The notes under the pieces were generated by a model that did not search any database, had not been told where the DNA came from, and saw only the letters and a program-made list of their open reading frames with translations. Shown in pieces: positions 41,967 to 52,710 of a stretch of DNA of 64,000 nt (positions are counted from its first letter, which is position 1; the number at the start of each line of letters is the position of its first letter). Origin of the DNA: Anodontia alba. Lineage: Eukaryota; Mollusca; Bivalvia; Lucinida; Lucinidae. A program made the position numbers and the translations under genes. The stretch lies in the NCBI GenBank assembly GCA_964016985.1, contig OZ024823.1, forward strand, positions 134,684,112-134,748,111, given 5' to 3'.

Positions 41967-42751
41967 CAATACTCAACGATAAAAACATTATAGACTGTCA
42001 TGACCCTTATGGTCATGAACATGGTATTCAACGTTACCTTACGATATCAGAGCAATGTAAAAAAAATCAACATGATCGTCTGTTTTCTAGCCCGCATACA
42101 TAATTACATGTCGCCATCCATAGCTTAGGCCGAACATACTATATCCGAAATCATCTATGTAGCAGTGTTTCGTTCTTTTCTCCACTCATAACGTTTTCTT
42201 TCGACCCAAACTTTTCCATGCTTGACTATCAAATTAAACTGTATCATTAAACCAGCTTATAATCCGTTCGATTTGAGAATGCATACGAGTATTTCCAATC
42301 GTAAACAAAGAAGAATATCTTTTGTTTCTTCTTCGTAGTACGACGAAAAAAAAACGAAATGAAAAAATTCAAACGTGTACGAATATTGACAGCAACAAGC
42401 TCATTTCAGGTCGAATGGTCAAATTGGGGCTCCTACGGGAAAACTGCTCATTTCTCTTTTAAATGAGCAAAACCCACATTGCTACATTCATTCTACACAG
42501 TACTTCCCATTTTTTATTTCACTATGTTACCAATAGCACAGTTCTCTGCTGCAAAAGTGTGACTTTAAATAATAATAATAAAAAAGTTGGGGGAGGGGGG
42601 TGGTGGCGAAGGTGAATAGTTATATATAAAGTTATATATAACCCCACTAAGGACCCCATAAAACTGGAAGAAAACAGATGTTTTCCAAATGCATACACAT
42701 TTTACTAAAACAATCTCAAATAGATTCCCCGGGCTCCAGCCCGGCGTAAAT
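41967..42751. repeat. ~700-bp direct duplication, copy 2, with ~46-bp insertion
   Basis: Same sequence as 37702-38399, but at 41998-42046 it has an extra segment containing a palindrome (tcatgacccttatggtcatg) and aacatggtattcaacgttac. 44 bp of this (42004-42047) is also present, identical by eye, at 43523-43566. Confidence 0.9.
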
Positions 42752-42929
42752 AAAATATAACAAGGTAACAAAATATAACAAGTTCGTAACATTTGTATTC
42801 CAAGAGGTTTATTTAATAATATATACCTAAATACACAATTCATGGTAGAAAATAAATGTATTGCAGAATACATGGCAGTTAATATATCACGATAAAAAAT
42901 CTCCAAGCAAGGATATACTAAACAACATA
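42752..42929. other. no gene recognised
   Basis: AT-rich; a direct repeat aaatataacaaggtaacaaa / aaatataacaagttcgtaac at 42756-42790. Confidence 0.5.
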
Positions 42930-43225
42930 GAAGATGCCATTGGTAGGCTGTGTTTTGTGACTGAAGGTGTTATTGGTAGGCTGTATTCTGTGACTGAAGG
43001 TGTTATTGGTAGGCTGTGCTCTGTGACTGAAGGTGTTATTGGTAGGCTGTGTGACTGAAGGTATTATTGGTAGGCTGTGTTCTGTGACTGAACGTGTTAT
43101 TGGTAGGCTGTGTTCTGTGACTGAAGATGTTATTGGTAGGCTATGTTCTATGACTGAAGGTGTCATTGGTAGGCTGTGTTCTGTGACTGAAAGTGTCATT
43201 GGTAGGCTGTGTTCTGTTAATTGCG
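42930..43225. repeat. 33-bp minisatellite, about nine units
   Basis: Unit gactgaaggtgttattggta then ggctgtgttctgt, 11 codons long, so open on both strands (VTEGVIGRLCS on plus, TEHSLPITPSV-like on minus). One unit is shortened (43051-43060). The last unit joins tctgttaattgcggctcttc, a unique sequence. I see no initiation or splice signals strong enough to call it coding. Confidence 0.9.
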
Positions 43226-43658
43226 GCTCTTCCTGGACACCTTTACTATTTCTTTTAAGCACAACGTGGAAACTCTCCTTCGGAGATGTGCTCCAGTGAT
43301 GACAGACCAGCCTGCACATCACCGAGTCTTCGCTAGACGCTCTTTGGATAGCTTAGATTCTAGGATTTCTTCAGACAGCAAAGACTTCCGGCTGCGTGAA
43401 TTTTCAGGCTGATCTGAGTCCGCCAGGCTGATCTGAGTCCGCCAGGCTCTCATTTCCGAAGGTACATTTGCTGACGTTGTGGCCGATTCACTGATATCTT
43501 AGTTTGTTTTCATTTCAGTTCGCCCTTATGGTCATGAACATGGTATTCAACGTTACCTTACGATATTTGCATTAGTCAATATGCATAGCTACAAAATCGA
43601 GACTCAAAAACACGCCCAAGAAACTTACAATATTATTTTTTTCGCTTTGGTTTTCCTC
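43226..43658. other. no gene; exon-like fragment and 44-bp shared segment
   Basis: A 20-bp phrase gctgatctgagtccgccag is duplicated at 43409 and 43428. At 43511-43520 a polypyrimidine-AG (gttttcatttcag) precedes a short open stretch, FALMVMNMVFNVTLRYLH, then stop. 43523-43566 is the segment repeated at 42004-42047. Coding status unproven. Confidence 0.45.
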
Positions 43659-43924
43659 CAAATAAATTTCAAAAAGATTGCCTTTGGAAACAAAGAACAC
43701 ACTACAGATTAGAAAATGGGAGTCTCAGTTTTATTGAGACTCTTCATAGGTAGTAATGAAGTATGCAAAACTGCGTACGCCCTCTAGCGTATACAAATAA
43801 ACTTCAAAAAGATTGCCTTTGGAAATAAAGAACACACTACGGACTAGAAAATGGGAGTCTCAGTTTTATTAAGACTCTTCATAAGCATGAAGTTTGCAAA
43901 CTGCTTACGCCTTCTAGCGTATAC
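43659..43924. repeat. tandem duplication, two ~133-bp copies
   Basis: aaataaatttcaaaaagatt, gcctttggaaacaaagaaca, cac, gaaaatgggagtctcagttt and ctctagcgtatac, then the same again from 43791. The copies differ by a few substitutions and a short indel. Confidence 0.88.
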
Positions 43925-44480
43925 ATGGGATAATTGCTTGTAATTTCATGAGAATCGTCTCCCAGCATTAACTAATTAGGTGTTGTCAATAATGTAGAAA
44001 TGGGGATATCCGTGAAAGAGCACAATTACGGAACGCAGTCCTTCCAAGGTATCGAATAAGACTACTTTACTGAAAAAGAAAATTCAAATGAATGTTCATT
44101 TGACAAGCTAGGATCAACAGAGCTGATGATTATCCTTATACAAACATTATGACGGTGCTTTTTTTGGTGAGAAGAAAATGAAATGAAAAATTGTGTATGT
44201 GTGTGTCTAAGAAAGTCAGAAAGCGAGTAGAGATGACAATAAAACTAAACACTGAGACATGATTAATAAAATCCGTAAAAGAATAAAAAGCGACTAAAAC
44301 AATTACAGATATCAAAATATTTAAATGCAAACTAAAATGGTATCCTAAATGATAAATGCATAAAACGTAAGGGAAAAGGATACTCTTGCACAAGGAAGGC
44401 AACTTTGTCAAATTCAAATTTGTCTTTGCTTCCCTTCTGAAAAGGTGCCACTCTGGAAAGAAATAATATGCGACCAAATT
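43925..44480. other. no gene recognised
   Basis: The minus-strand open frame at 44136-44477 (113 codons, hydrophobic) has no start context, domain or relatives I know. Not called. Confidence 0.4.
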
Positions 44481-44481
44481 C

Positions 44482-44566
44482 TGAAAAGGGGACTACTCTA
44501 AAAGGAAAGAATTTGCTCCCCTTGGGAGCAAATTCTTTCCTTTAAAAGTAGACACCTTTTCAGAGA
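44482..44566. repeat. fold-back hairpin
   Basis: ctgaaaaggggactactcta, aaaggaaagaatttgctccc, cttgggagcaaattctttcc, tttaaaagtagacacctttt, cag. About 38 bp per arm. Diverged relatives: 21800-21890, 53400-53510 and 61037-61130 (aaattctttcc with tctactctaaa). Confidence 0.8.
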
Positions 44567-45246
44567 AGCAAACATGAAGTAACAGAAGTTGTCTTCCTTG
44601 TCCAAAATGGCGCAAAATCTGTCAAGTGTATCGAGTCCCCTTACGAAAACGAAACTGACCAGTAATAGCTATGCAAAATACTGTTACAATCTGCAGTGCT
44701 GTTATAAACTTAACGCTTAGCAATCTGGGTAAAAATTTCAGCAGACAACATTTTGAAATATTTATCTTATTTTTCCCTGACAACAGATGCTGGCGTTTCA
44801 TGTGAATTGTCTCCAATGAAGACAATTTGCATTAAATGTCTAATCCTGTTTTCTGGGAAAAATAGAAAAAAATATCACTTTGTCGTCTGCCAAATTAGAC
44901 TAGAGAGTGATAAGGTTAAGTTAAAGCCTGGACAAAATGAACAATAATGGTATACTACATAAAGAAGTAGGTTGGTAAATTAAAACAAAACAAAAACGTT
45001 ACGATCAAATATATTCATGTACATATACGAGGTTATTGACATTTACAGCTGTCAGCTTTTGTCCTACTTTAGGTGAAAATGAATAGAAAATAAGTTTCTT
45101 ATTATTTTGCTAGAAAAATGTCATTCACTAATTGTCTGTGAACTGTCTACCATAGCAGGTTGATGAGAAGCCCTAAAGACAACTCTTGCTGTTGCATTAA
45201 AAGCTTTTTTATCAGGACAATGCACAAAACTGTAGTTAAAGACATA
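44567..45246. other. no gene; diverged fold-back at 44745-44890
   Basis: tgaaatatttatcttatttt, tccaatgaagacaatttgca, ctgttttctgggaaaaatag: a loose palindrome like 46285-46375 and 47985-48200 (all near tgtcgtctgcc). Confidence 0.5.
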
Positions 45247-45555
45247 GCTAAAATGAGACCAAAAGGGTACCCCTCACTAATGATTTTTTTTGTCCCTGTC
45301 AAGGCGCTATGGAAGAGAGATCAAAGGCATGTCATAAAGAGGTGATTAAGAGATTCCATCAGGGGTTTGTAAAGAGGCCTTCTGAAGGGTAATACATTTT
45401 TAGGACTAATGCTGTGCCCTGGCTCATTACATATAATATTATCTGTGGAACAGATAAATAAGCCAGTGCCGAAGTAAATTCCTCTATTGAGCCTCTATCT
45501 GTCTGTTTTTATAGACAGTATACTAAGTTTTGTTCTACTCAGTCTCCAGTGATAC
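45247..45555 (+). repeat. interspersed repeat family D, copy 3
   Basis: gctaaaatgagaccaaaagg, ctcactaatgat, tcataaagaggtgattaaga, gccttctgaagggtaataca, ttcctctattgagcctctat and cagtctccagtgatac. Collinear with 40318-40560. Confidence 0.72.
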
Positions 45556-45977
45556 GACTATTGCTTTTATTTGTTCTAGTTGGACAAGAATACGATATAA
45601 AGATGCAATATACTTTGACAAGACCTTCCTCCCTTACCTTAAAGTCATTATTAGGGAATGCTGCGTTTCAGCGCATGGAACTAGCAGTATATATCAAATG
45701 GGATGTCCAGCAAAAGAATATGCCTTCCAGCATGCACAAAATGTCCGAATTCACATCACCCTACACAAACCCAAAGTCTCATCCGGGCATTTGTTCTACA
45801 CTGAAACATTCTATAGTATACAATGATTCTGTTTACGGACAGTGAAGGCCCTGGTCAGCCTGCCCCGTATGCACAGGCTGATTTGGACCTTCGCTGTCCG
45901 CATATGCCCGAAGCCACATTTTCGCATGATGCGGCCCAAATCACAATAGGCAAAGCGAAAACAAGATCTATTGCACA
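45556..45977. other. no gene; hairpin at 45838-45907
   Basis: ggacagtgaaggccctggtc, agcctgcccc, gtatgcacaggctgatttgg, accttcgctgtccgcatatg: a fold-back with ~27-bp arms. A diverged partner lies at 62528-62595 (aacgaagactcaaagcagcc ... agtcttcgttgtccgcatg). Confidence 0.65.
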
Positions 45978-46207
45978 TTTAAGCCATTATATACTGAATA
46001 GACTCTTTCTTACTATATATTGGAAGAGTCCAATTTCAATTTTGGATACATCCGGCTCTGAGATTTATATATTCCTAGAGAAAAAAATGGCTAAACTATT
46101 TGCAAACAGTGAAGACCCTGATCAGACGCCGCGTTCTGCGGCGTCTGATCTGGGTCTACACTGTTTGCCAATTACCCTTTCACGGGTCTCCCGACTACAT
46201 TGGATTA
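45978..46207 (+). repeat. interspersed repeat family C, copy 5 (best preserved hairpin)
   Basis: Has the full order of family phrases, and the perfect palindrome GATCAGACGCCGC-gttct-GCGGCGTCTGATC at 46121-46151, nested inside gcaaacagtgaagaccct / gggtctacactgtttgc. The nested palindromes are the hallmark of the family. Confidence 0.8.
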
Positions 46208-47462
46208 GAGTACATAATGAGATATGTAACGTGATTATGTCTTCTTTTAACGCTTAATGCTAATCACAGCAACAGCAGACAACAATCTGAAATATTTTTG
46301 TTCAGACAAAATAACATGAAATGTCAAATCTTATTTTGCTCTGGAAAAATATTTCAAAGTGTCGTCTGCCACAAATTTGTTCAGCACTTTTAGGGTTAAC
46401 ATTGATAAACATGGGATGTCTAGCGTTGGCAGCAAGTTGATGTCTATCTCAACCCTTTCATCCCGGGATGTCTAAAAAGAATTTCATCTTTGAATCTGGA
46501 CACATACACTGTTACAATTAGGGGTTCCAGTCAAACATCAAGAACATGATGCCATATAAAGTAGACCGAGACTGGACGGCTTTTTTCAAAATTCAAATAT
46601 TCCTTGTATCAAATACAAATTAAGATGAACATGAAATATGAACTCAGAATATTATAGATATGAACGCAGAAATATGACTATTCTAATTAATTCTGACACA
46701 TTATCTATATAAGACTATGATGCCATTTTAGGCTGTGCGTTACATTAAGTTTCAGATTTGCTGACCAAGTGGCATGCCTAACAAGATCATCAAATATACA
46801 TTGACTGAATTGTACCATGAGAAAAAACAGACCTTCCAGAAGAGATATAGGGAAAGAAGACCCTGCTGAGCCTGTCTGTGCGTTTGTACAAAAATAGTAA
46901 ATATGATGCCTTGTCAATGCATTTACTGTCCGCTAATTGGGTGCTATAGGATATTTGACAAACAGCAAAATTTAGATTGCAAATACATGCAGGGTAATAG
47001 CCAACGTTGTCTACACAGAATCTGAATATGAAGGTCCAGTTCCTCATGGCTTTATTCAATAATGTACGTATTATAAAAACGTTTTCAAAATATATTTGTT
47101 GTAAAACACATTAAAAGAAGCCGTAGACATTTGCCCTAATCTTAAACTCAGTATTCCGTGTTTACCCTTGTCATGTTGAATAAATTCAGATACCACGCCC
47201 AATTCTAACTATCAGCAAATCAGATTACTTGATTCAGGTTCTCGTACAACTTCACATATTTAGTGACAAAAATTGCAGATCCAGATCAGTTGGCTTCTTC
47301 GGTAGCTTACTGATCTAGATCTACATTGTTTACAAAGGCAGAGCATATTTGGGTTCAGCAGGACCAGGTTTAATGAGGGACGGCAAGCAAAAAGTACTTT
47401 ATCGCATATGTAATGGAGCAGATGCGCATTGCTATCGGAATCATCTTCACCGGACATAAATA
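46208..47462. other. no gene recognised, downstream of nidogen
   Basis: Includes a loose fold-back at 46285-46375 (tgaaatatttttgttcagac ... gctctggaaaaatatttcaa). Minus-strand open frames at 46705-47059 have no recognised domain. Confidence 0.45.
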
Positions 47463-47463
47463 A

Positions 47464-47469
47464 TTTATT
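47464..47469 (-). promoter_or_regulatory. candidate polyadenylation signal of nidogen
   Basis: AATAAA on the minus strand about 306 bp downstream of the nidogen stop codon at 47777-47775. It is the first clean hexamer I noticed beyond the stop region; its use is not established. Confidence 0.3.
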
Positions 47470-47774
47470 AGAATCACGCAGTCATCTAAGATTATACTGT
47501 GTATGCGACAGAGCCTAATTAAGCTTGAATGTCAGCAGAATCTCTGCAATACCCATTATCTTCAATTATTTTTATCTTAGAAAACTCACTATGCTATATT
47601 TTTAAAATCTTTATGCCACTGTAAAGTCTTTGCTATCAATAACAGCTTCATGCATTATTGTCATTAAATTGTGTTACACAACTGCATTTATACATAATCG
47701 GGACAGCCAACAACATTCATGAAGTTGGTTACTGGCACATAAATACATCAACACTTTAATCCTGTCATTCTTGT

Positions 47775-47926
47775 TTATTTTTTCTTCTTAGCTATACTAA
47801 CTGTACCGATCTCGTTGCACGTGACCTCATCTACATCATCGGGACATGCACAAGTTCGACCGCCATTTGGTGTTGGCAAGCAAAGGTATCTACAACCACC
47901 GTTGCTCCGCAAGCAAGCATTGGTAA
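47775..47926 (-). CDS. NID: nidogen last exon: C-terminal EGF module and stop
   Basis: The acceptor is cttcttttcag; entry is in phase 1, giving VTNACLRSNGGCRYLC, then LPTPNGGRTCACPDDVDEV and TC, i.e. six cysteines in the CxxNNGGCxxxC-type EGF spacing. The protein ends NEIGTVSIAKKKK at TAA 47777-47775. Vertebrate nidogen-1 ends with the same kind of EGF module and a short tail. The four-lysine end is notable. Confidence 0.92.
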
Positions 47927-47984
47927 CTGAAAAGAAGACAACAACGTGTTAAATATGTGTTAATGTAATATCCTAACGTAAGAT

Positions 47985-48200
47985 TTTCAGCAGACGACGC
48001 ACTGAAATACGTTTCTTAATTATCCTCCAAAACGGGTTTTGACATTCCATGCAAGTTGTCTCCAATGAATATATATGTCTTGTTTTTCCAACAAAACATA
48101 TTTTGACATTTCATGAAAATTGTTTCTAATGGAGACAAATTGCAAAAACTGTCAAATTCTATTTCTCGGAAAAATTAGATAAACATTTTTAATTTGTTAT
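47985..48200. repeat. diverged fold-back in nidogen 3' intron
   Basis: ttttgacattccatgcaagt, tgtctccaatgaatatatat, ttttgacatttcatgaaaat and tgtttctaatggagacaaat are mixed direct and inverted repeats of one motif. It straddles part of the intron between 47926 and 48451. Confidence 0.5.
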
Positions 48201-48450
48201 CCAGCTCAATTTGCCCATAGAGTAGTATAGATTAAGAATTTAAACAAATGAAATATGCTACAGAATCGGAGGATTTATTTTGCTTGTAATAAAAGAAACT
48301 TACAGTTTGTTTAAGATTTTAAGTCGTTTAAAAAATACCTTTTGAGTGTCTCAATAAATAAATTATTTTTGATTATGTTTTTAGTGCACCTGTTTAGTTT
48401 TATCTATAGCACTCTAAGAAGTATTTAGCAATGGCAGATTATTACATTAC

Positions 48451-48569
48451 CTCTGGGACAATATTCTCCAACAGCAGTTAAACCATACAGTCGACCGTTC
48501 CCACCAACCGGAAGTGTCAGAGGCTCGCCTCTTTCTCCACCATTTCGATGTATCATGGGTATACCGTCG
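48451..48569 (-). CDS. NID: nidogen exon: last propeller segment
   Basis: The acceptor is gaactattttcag and the donor CCCAGAG-GTAATG; entry in phase 2, exit in phase 1. It encodes DGIPMIHRNGGERGE, then PLTLPVGGNGRLYGLTAV, GEYCPR. RLYGLT and the following CP correspond to the segment linking the propeller to the last EGF in vertebrate nidogen. Confidence 0.9.
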
Positions 48570-49181
48570 CTGAAAATAGTTCGTAGGAGTTGTGCAGCTT
48601 GATTTCCAGTGTATACAAATTTATTTGCTATCTTGCTCATGATTATTTGTAATACATTGTGTAAGGATCTAAAGGCAAATGTCCTATTTAATTACCGCTC
48701 GTAAGGTACCTGTAGCAGATTTGCCTGTAGCATAGGCTTGTTTGTTTGTTTGATTTTAGCAAAAGAAAAAAACAACAACAAAAAAACAACAAACTTTTAT
48801 GTTGAAATAATGTGGTGCAAAAAGTAAAATATGACCTAACGATTAACGACTGACTACTATTTCTAAAACTAGTATGTATGATTTAATTATGTCAGCCACG
48901 AAGTCACTAGCTACTAAAGCTTCGATTTCATTTCTATGCACGCAAGGAATACTATTTGTTTTTAAATTCCGAGAATCATTATTATTATCATTATTATTAA
49001 TGTTGTCAAGATATGACTTTATCCGTCTGTGACTTCATGTGTGGCATTTGTGGTGTCCTTATTTGTTCCTCATCTCTACTTCCTTTGGTGCCTCGAGAGG
49101 TTTGTGCTTTGTGATTGTGACAGTTTCTGGATATCTTCAATTACATTTCTGTTTGCGCTTTAAGTGTTAAAGTAAACTTAC
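48570..49181. other. nidogen intron; diverged family E repeat near 49050-49130
   Basis: Contains gttcctcatctctacttcct, ttggtgcctcgagaggtttg and tgctttgtgattgtgac, a diverged family E copy. Also an attattatc microsatellite at 48977-49000. Confidence 0.6.
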
Positions 49182-49305
49182 ATTGTCCAGTCAGACCAGT
49201 ATATTGTATTTCCATAAATAGCAACATCGAATGGGTATGGTGCATCTTCCGTTACTATTCGACGACCAACACCATCAGCACGTATACACTCAATACGGTT
49301 GACCC
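49182..49305 (-). CDS. NID: nidogen exon: propeller blade
   Basis: The acceptor is catctgtcttctag and the donor GACAAT-GTAAGT; entry in phase 1, exit in phase 2. It encodes GVNRIECIRADGVGRR, then IVTEDAPYPFDVAIYGNTI, YWSDWT. The YWSD and the YPFDVA pattern match propeller repeats in nidogen (YPFAVT in the vertebrate protein). Confidence 0.92.
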
Positions 49306-49792
49306 CTAGAAGACAGATGTAAATAGAAACTACGTGATTTCACAGTGTATTGTAACTTTTTTTAACAGTTATCTCGCTAGAACTCTCATATGACGTGGCC
49401 GCGAGAAACAGGCTCTTCAGACTTTTCGTCGAATCAATCTTTCAGTGCGTATGCCCGGTCTCTTAGCAAGGTCACATGTCTAATTCTTTTGGCTGAAAGT
49501 TCTCCTTGACCTACCGTTTACGTGAGTGAATAGCATAGGTTCTGGCGAGATAGTGTAGATGCGCCGGCTCGCCTGAACTTTTGCTGCTCGCATATACTAT
49601 AACAGCTCTTTTTTAATAGCGTGGCCTATGTATTTTCAGTTTCGTAAATATTGTTTCTTTAACTTATTTTGACCGTGGTCAGGAAGTGATGCCTCTTACA
49701 CATTTGCGAGCACACGTCCTGCCTTCAAAACTGCTTGAGGTCCAAAGGCTTCTTATTCTTCCACTCTGGAAGTCAGCATTTAAGATTTGTAA
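49306..49792. other. nidogen intron, no feature
   Basis: No repeat or frame recognised up to the block at 49793. Confidence 0.5.
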
Positions 49793-50029
49793 CAAGAGGC
49801 CCACGGGCCACAACTCGCTCACCTGAGTGAAACCGCCACTGCAGATATGCAGATGGCATGCAACATTTTTCCAGTACTCTTATGACAAGGCAATTGCTTA
49901 AACAGTTTTTGAGATACCTTCCTTACAAGGTTAAAATGCTGAAATTTTCAAAACGTCACAAGTAAAAAAAAGTTCAGATATTTTTCAGAAGTCATTTGGT
50001 TCATCTACTTATCCTGTCCTTTAAATCTT

Positions 50030-50640
50030 TTTTTCTATTTTTAGCTCTGGCAACCATTCGTTCAGCAGAGCAGAACCATTTTAGCCATTTTGGCAAAGGG
50101 GCATAAGAGGAACATTGATGTGAAATTATTTTGAAATCTTGCCACTGGCCACGGAGATGTCGTTTAAAGTTTTGTTTCTATTTTTAGCTCTGGTGACCAT
50201 TTTGTTCAGCAGAGCAGAACCATTTTGGCAATTTTGGAAAAGGGGACAAGAGGAACATTTCTGTGAAATCATTTTGAAATCAGGCCACTGGCCAAGGAGG
50301 AGATGTTTAAAGGTATTTTTCTATTTTTAGCTCTGGTGGCCATTTTGTTCAGCCAAGCAGAACATTTTTAGCAATTTTGGTAAAGGGCCATAAAAGGAAC
50401 ACTTCTGTGAAATTACTATGAAATCAGGACACTGGCTGCGGAGGAGATGTCTTTTAAAGTTTTTTCTATTTTTAGCTCTGGCCGCCATTTTGTTCAGCCA
50501 AGCGGAGCCATTTTAGTAATTTTGGTTGAGGGCCATTGGTGGAATACTTCTGTGTAAATATTTTGAAGTCAGGCCATTGGCCAAGGACGAGATGTCGTTT
50601 GAAGATTTTCTATTTTTCAGCTCTGGCGGCCATCTTGTTC
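50030..50640 (+). repeat. ~144-bp tandem array, five units
   Basis: Units begin agctctgg at 50043, 50186, 50329, 50474 and 50619 (spacings 143-145 bp), and contain ccattttgttcagcagagca, gaaccattttagcaattttg and ggccactggccaaggagg. The short frames inside are array artefacts. Confidence 0.9.
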
Positions 50641-50939
50641 AATGGAGCAGAACCATTGCAGCCATCCTGGATTTTCGATCGGCACAATTTTAGCTTGTTT
50701 CGATCCAGAAGTCATCATGTTGCTACAGAGCAAGTTTCGGCTCAAACTGATCTAAGGTTTGAAAACAGATGTCGAAAACTGATTTTCAAGATGGCGGCTG
50801 TGGTGGCCATCTTGGATTTTTCTATTGGCTCATTTAGCTATTTTGTGTTTCATAAGCGCACTAATGCTCATCATCAAGTTTCGAGATGTCCAAAATATGA
50901 ATTCTCAACATCTTTTCCCATATAAATGTATAGGGACCA

Positions 50940-52620
50940 TACAAATGCATGGGAAGCAAATTTGACCTTGCCGTAAAAAGGTCACATGTCAACGTAGGAT
51001 CATCATTTTAGCAATTTAGGTAGATCTCCTGTCCCCGAGGATTTGTGCAAAGGTAAGGCCCAAGGGCTTATTTGGTTCTGGAGAAGAAGATTTTTAAAGG
51101 TTTTTACCATATATGGGCATGGTAGCCATCTTGGTCAAAGGACCGCCACCATTTTAGCAATCTTTCTTTCTCCCAACCTAAGGAGGTTCCATATGAAATT
51201 CGAGCAACATTGGCCAAGAGGCTTCAGAGGAAAAGTCGTTTGAAATTCTCAACAGTTTTCCCATACAAATGTATGGTGCCCATACAAACGCATAGGGAAG
51301 CAAACTTGACCTCGCCGTAAAAAAGTCAAACGTCAATGTACGACCATCAATTTAGCAATTTTGGTAGATCTCCCATCCCTGATGATTTGTGCAAAGATTC
51401 AGCTCCAAGGCATCCTCGGTTCTGGAGAAGAAGACTTTTTAAAGGTTTTTACCATATATGGGCATGGCGGCCATCTTGGTCAATGGACCGCGACTTTTTA
51501 GCAATTTTTCGTTCCCCCAACCTAAGGAGGCTCCACATGAAATTTGAGCAACATTGGCCAAGAGGCTTCTGAGGAGAAACCGTTTAAAATTCTCAACAGT
51601 TTTCCCATACAAACGTATGGTGCCCATACAAATGCATAGGGAAGCAAACGACCTCGCCGTAAAAAGGTCAAACGTCAATGTCAATTATTTTAGCAACTTT
51701 GGTAGACCTCTCGTCCCCGATGATTTGTGCAAAGAATCAGCCCCAAGGCATTCTCGGTTTTGGAGAAGAAGATTTTTAAAGGTTTTTAAAATATATGGGC
51801 ATGGCGGCCAGCTTGGTCAATGGACCGTGACCATTTTAGCAAATTCTCGTTCTCCCAACCTAAGGAGGCTTCACATGAAATTTGAGCAACATTGGCCAAG
51901 AGGCTTCAGAGGAGAAGTCGTTTGAAATTCTCAACGGTTTTCCCACACAAATGTATGGTGCCCATACAAATGCATAGGGTAGCAAACTTGATCTCGCCGT
52001 AAAAAGGTCAAACGTCAATGTACAACAATTGTTTTAGCAATTTTGGTAGATCTCTAGACCCCGATGATTTGTGCAAAGATTCAGACCCAATGCATTCTCG
52101 GTTCTGGAGAAGAGGATTTTTAAAGGTTTTTACCATATATGGGCATAGCGGCCATCCTGGTCAACGGACCGTGACCATTTTAGCAATCTTTCTTCCCCCA
52201 ATCTAAGGAGGCTCCACATGAAATTTGAGCAACACTGGCCAAGAGGCTTCAGAGGAGAAGTCGTTTGAAATTTTCAACAGTTTTCCCATACAAATGTATG
52301 GTCCCCATACAAATGCATAGGGAAGCAAACTTGACCTCGCCATAAAAAGGTCAAACGTCAATGTACAACAATTATTTTAGCAACTTTGGTAGATCTCTCA
52401 TCCCCGATGATTGTGCAAAGATTCAGCCCTAGGCATTCTCGGTTCTGGAGAAGAAGAGTTTTAAAGGAGTTTACCATATATGGGCATGGCGGCCATCCTG
52501 GTCAACGGACCGCGACCATTCTAGCAATCTTTCGTTCCCCCAACCTAAGGAGGCTCCATATGAAATTTGAGCAAAATTGGCTCAGCAGCTTCAGAGAAGA
52601 AGTCGTTTGAAAATTTTAAC
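50940..52620 (+). repeat. ~343-bp tandem array, five units
   Basis: The word gatttgtgcaaag recurs at about 51039, 51382, 51721, 52065 and 52408 (339-344 bp apart). Each unit has ttctggagaagaagattttt, catatatgggcatggcggcc, caacctaaggaggctccaca, tggccaagaggcttcagagg, cccatacaaatgtatggtgc and ccgtaaaaaggtcaaacgtc. Four frames of 62-123 codons arise from it and share the same translated words; they are not genes. Confidence 0.93.
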
Positions 52621-52710
52621 GGACGGACGGATGCACGGACGGACGGACGACGGACGAAAAGTGATCACAATAGCTCATCCTGAGCATAGCTCAGGTGAGC
52701 TAAAAATGGT

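Larger units (their letters stand above)
49793..52710 (+). repeat. 2.9-kb composite repeat with two internal tandem arrays, in a nidogen intron
   Basis: The left edge is aacaagaggcccacgggcca then caactcgctcacctgagtga. The right edge is a run of acgg/acggac units and a hairpin agctcatcctgagc-ata-gctcaggtgagct followed by aaaaatgg. Short inverted ends (gctcacctgag ... ctcaggtgagc) are visible. The interior consists of the two arrays listed next plus a unique spacer. This looks like one mobile repeat unit with expanded interior; its class is unknown to me. Confidence 0.7.

Noticed and set aside
42918..43322. 134-codon minus-strand frame of Thr/Pro/Ser repeats
   Set aside because: Comes from the 33-bp minisatellite; the plus strand is equally open. 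Kept only as a low-priority finding.
51043..52610. Four similar frames with RFWRRRFLK...IYGHGG words, like a tandem gene family
   Set aside because: They are successive units of the 343-bp satellite, with frames ending at array positions.
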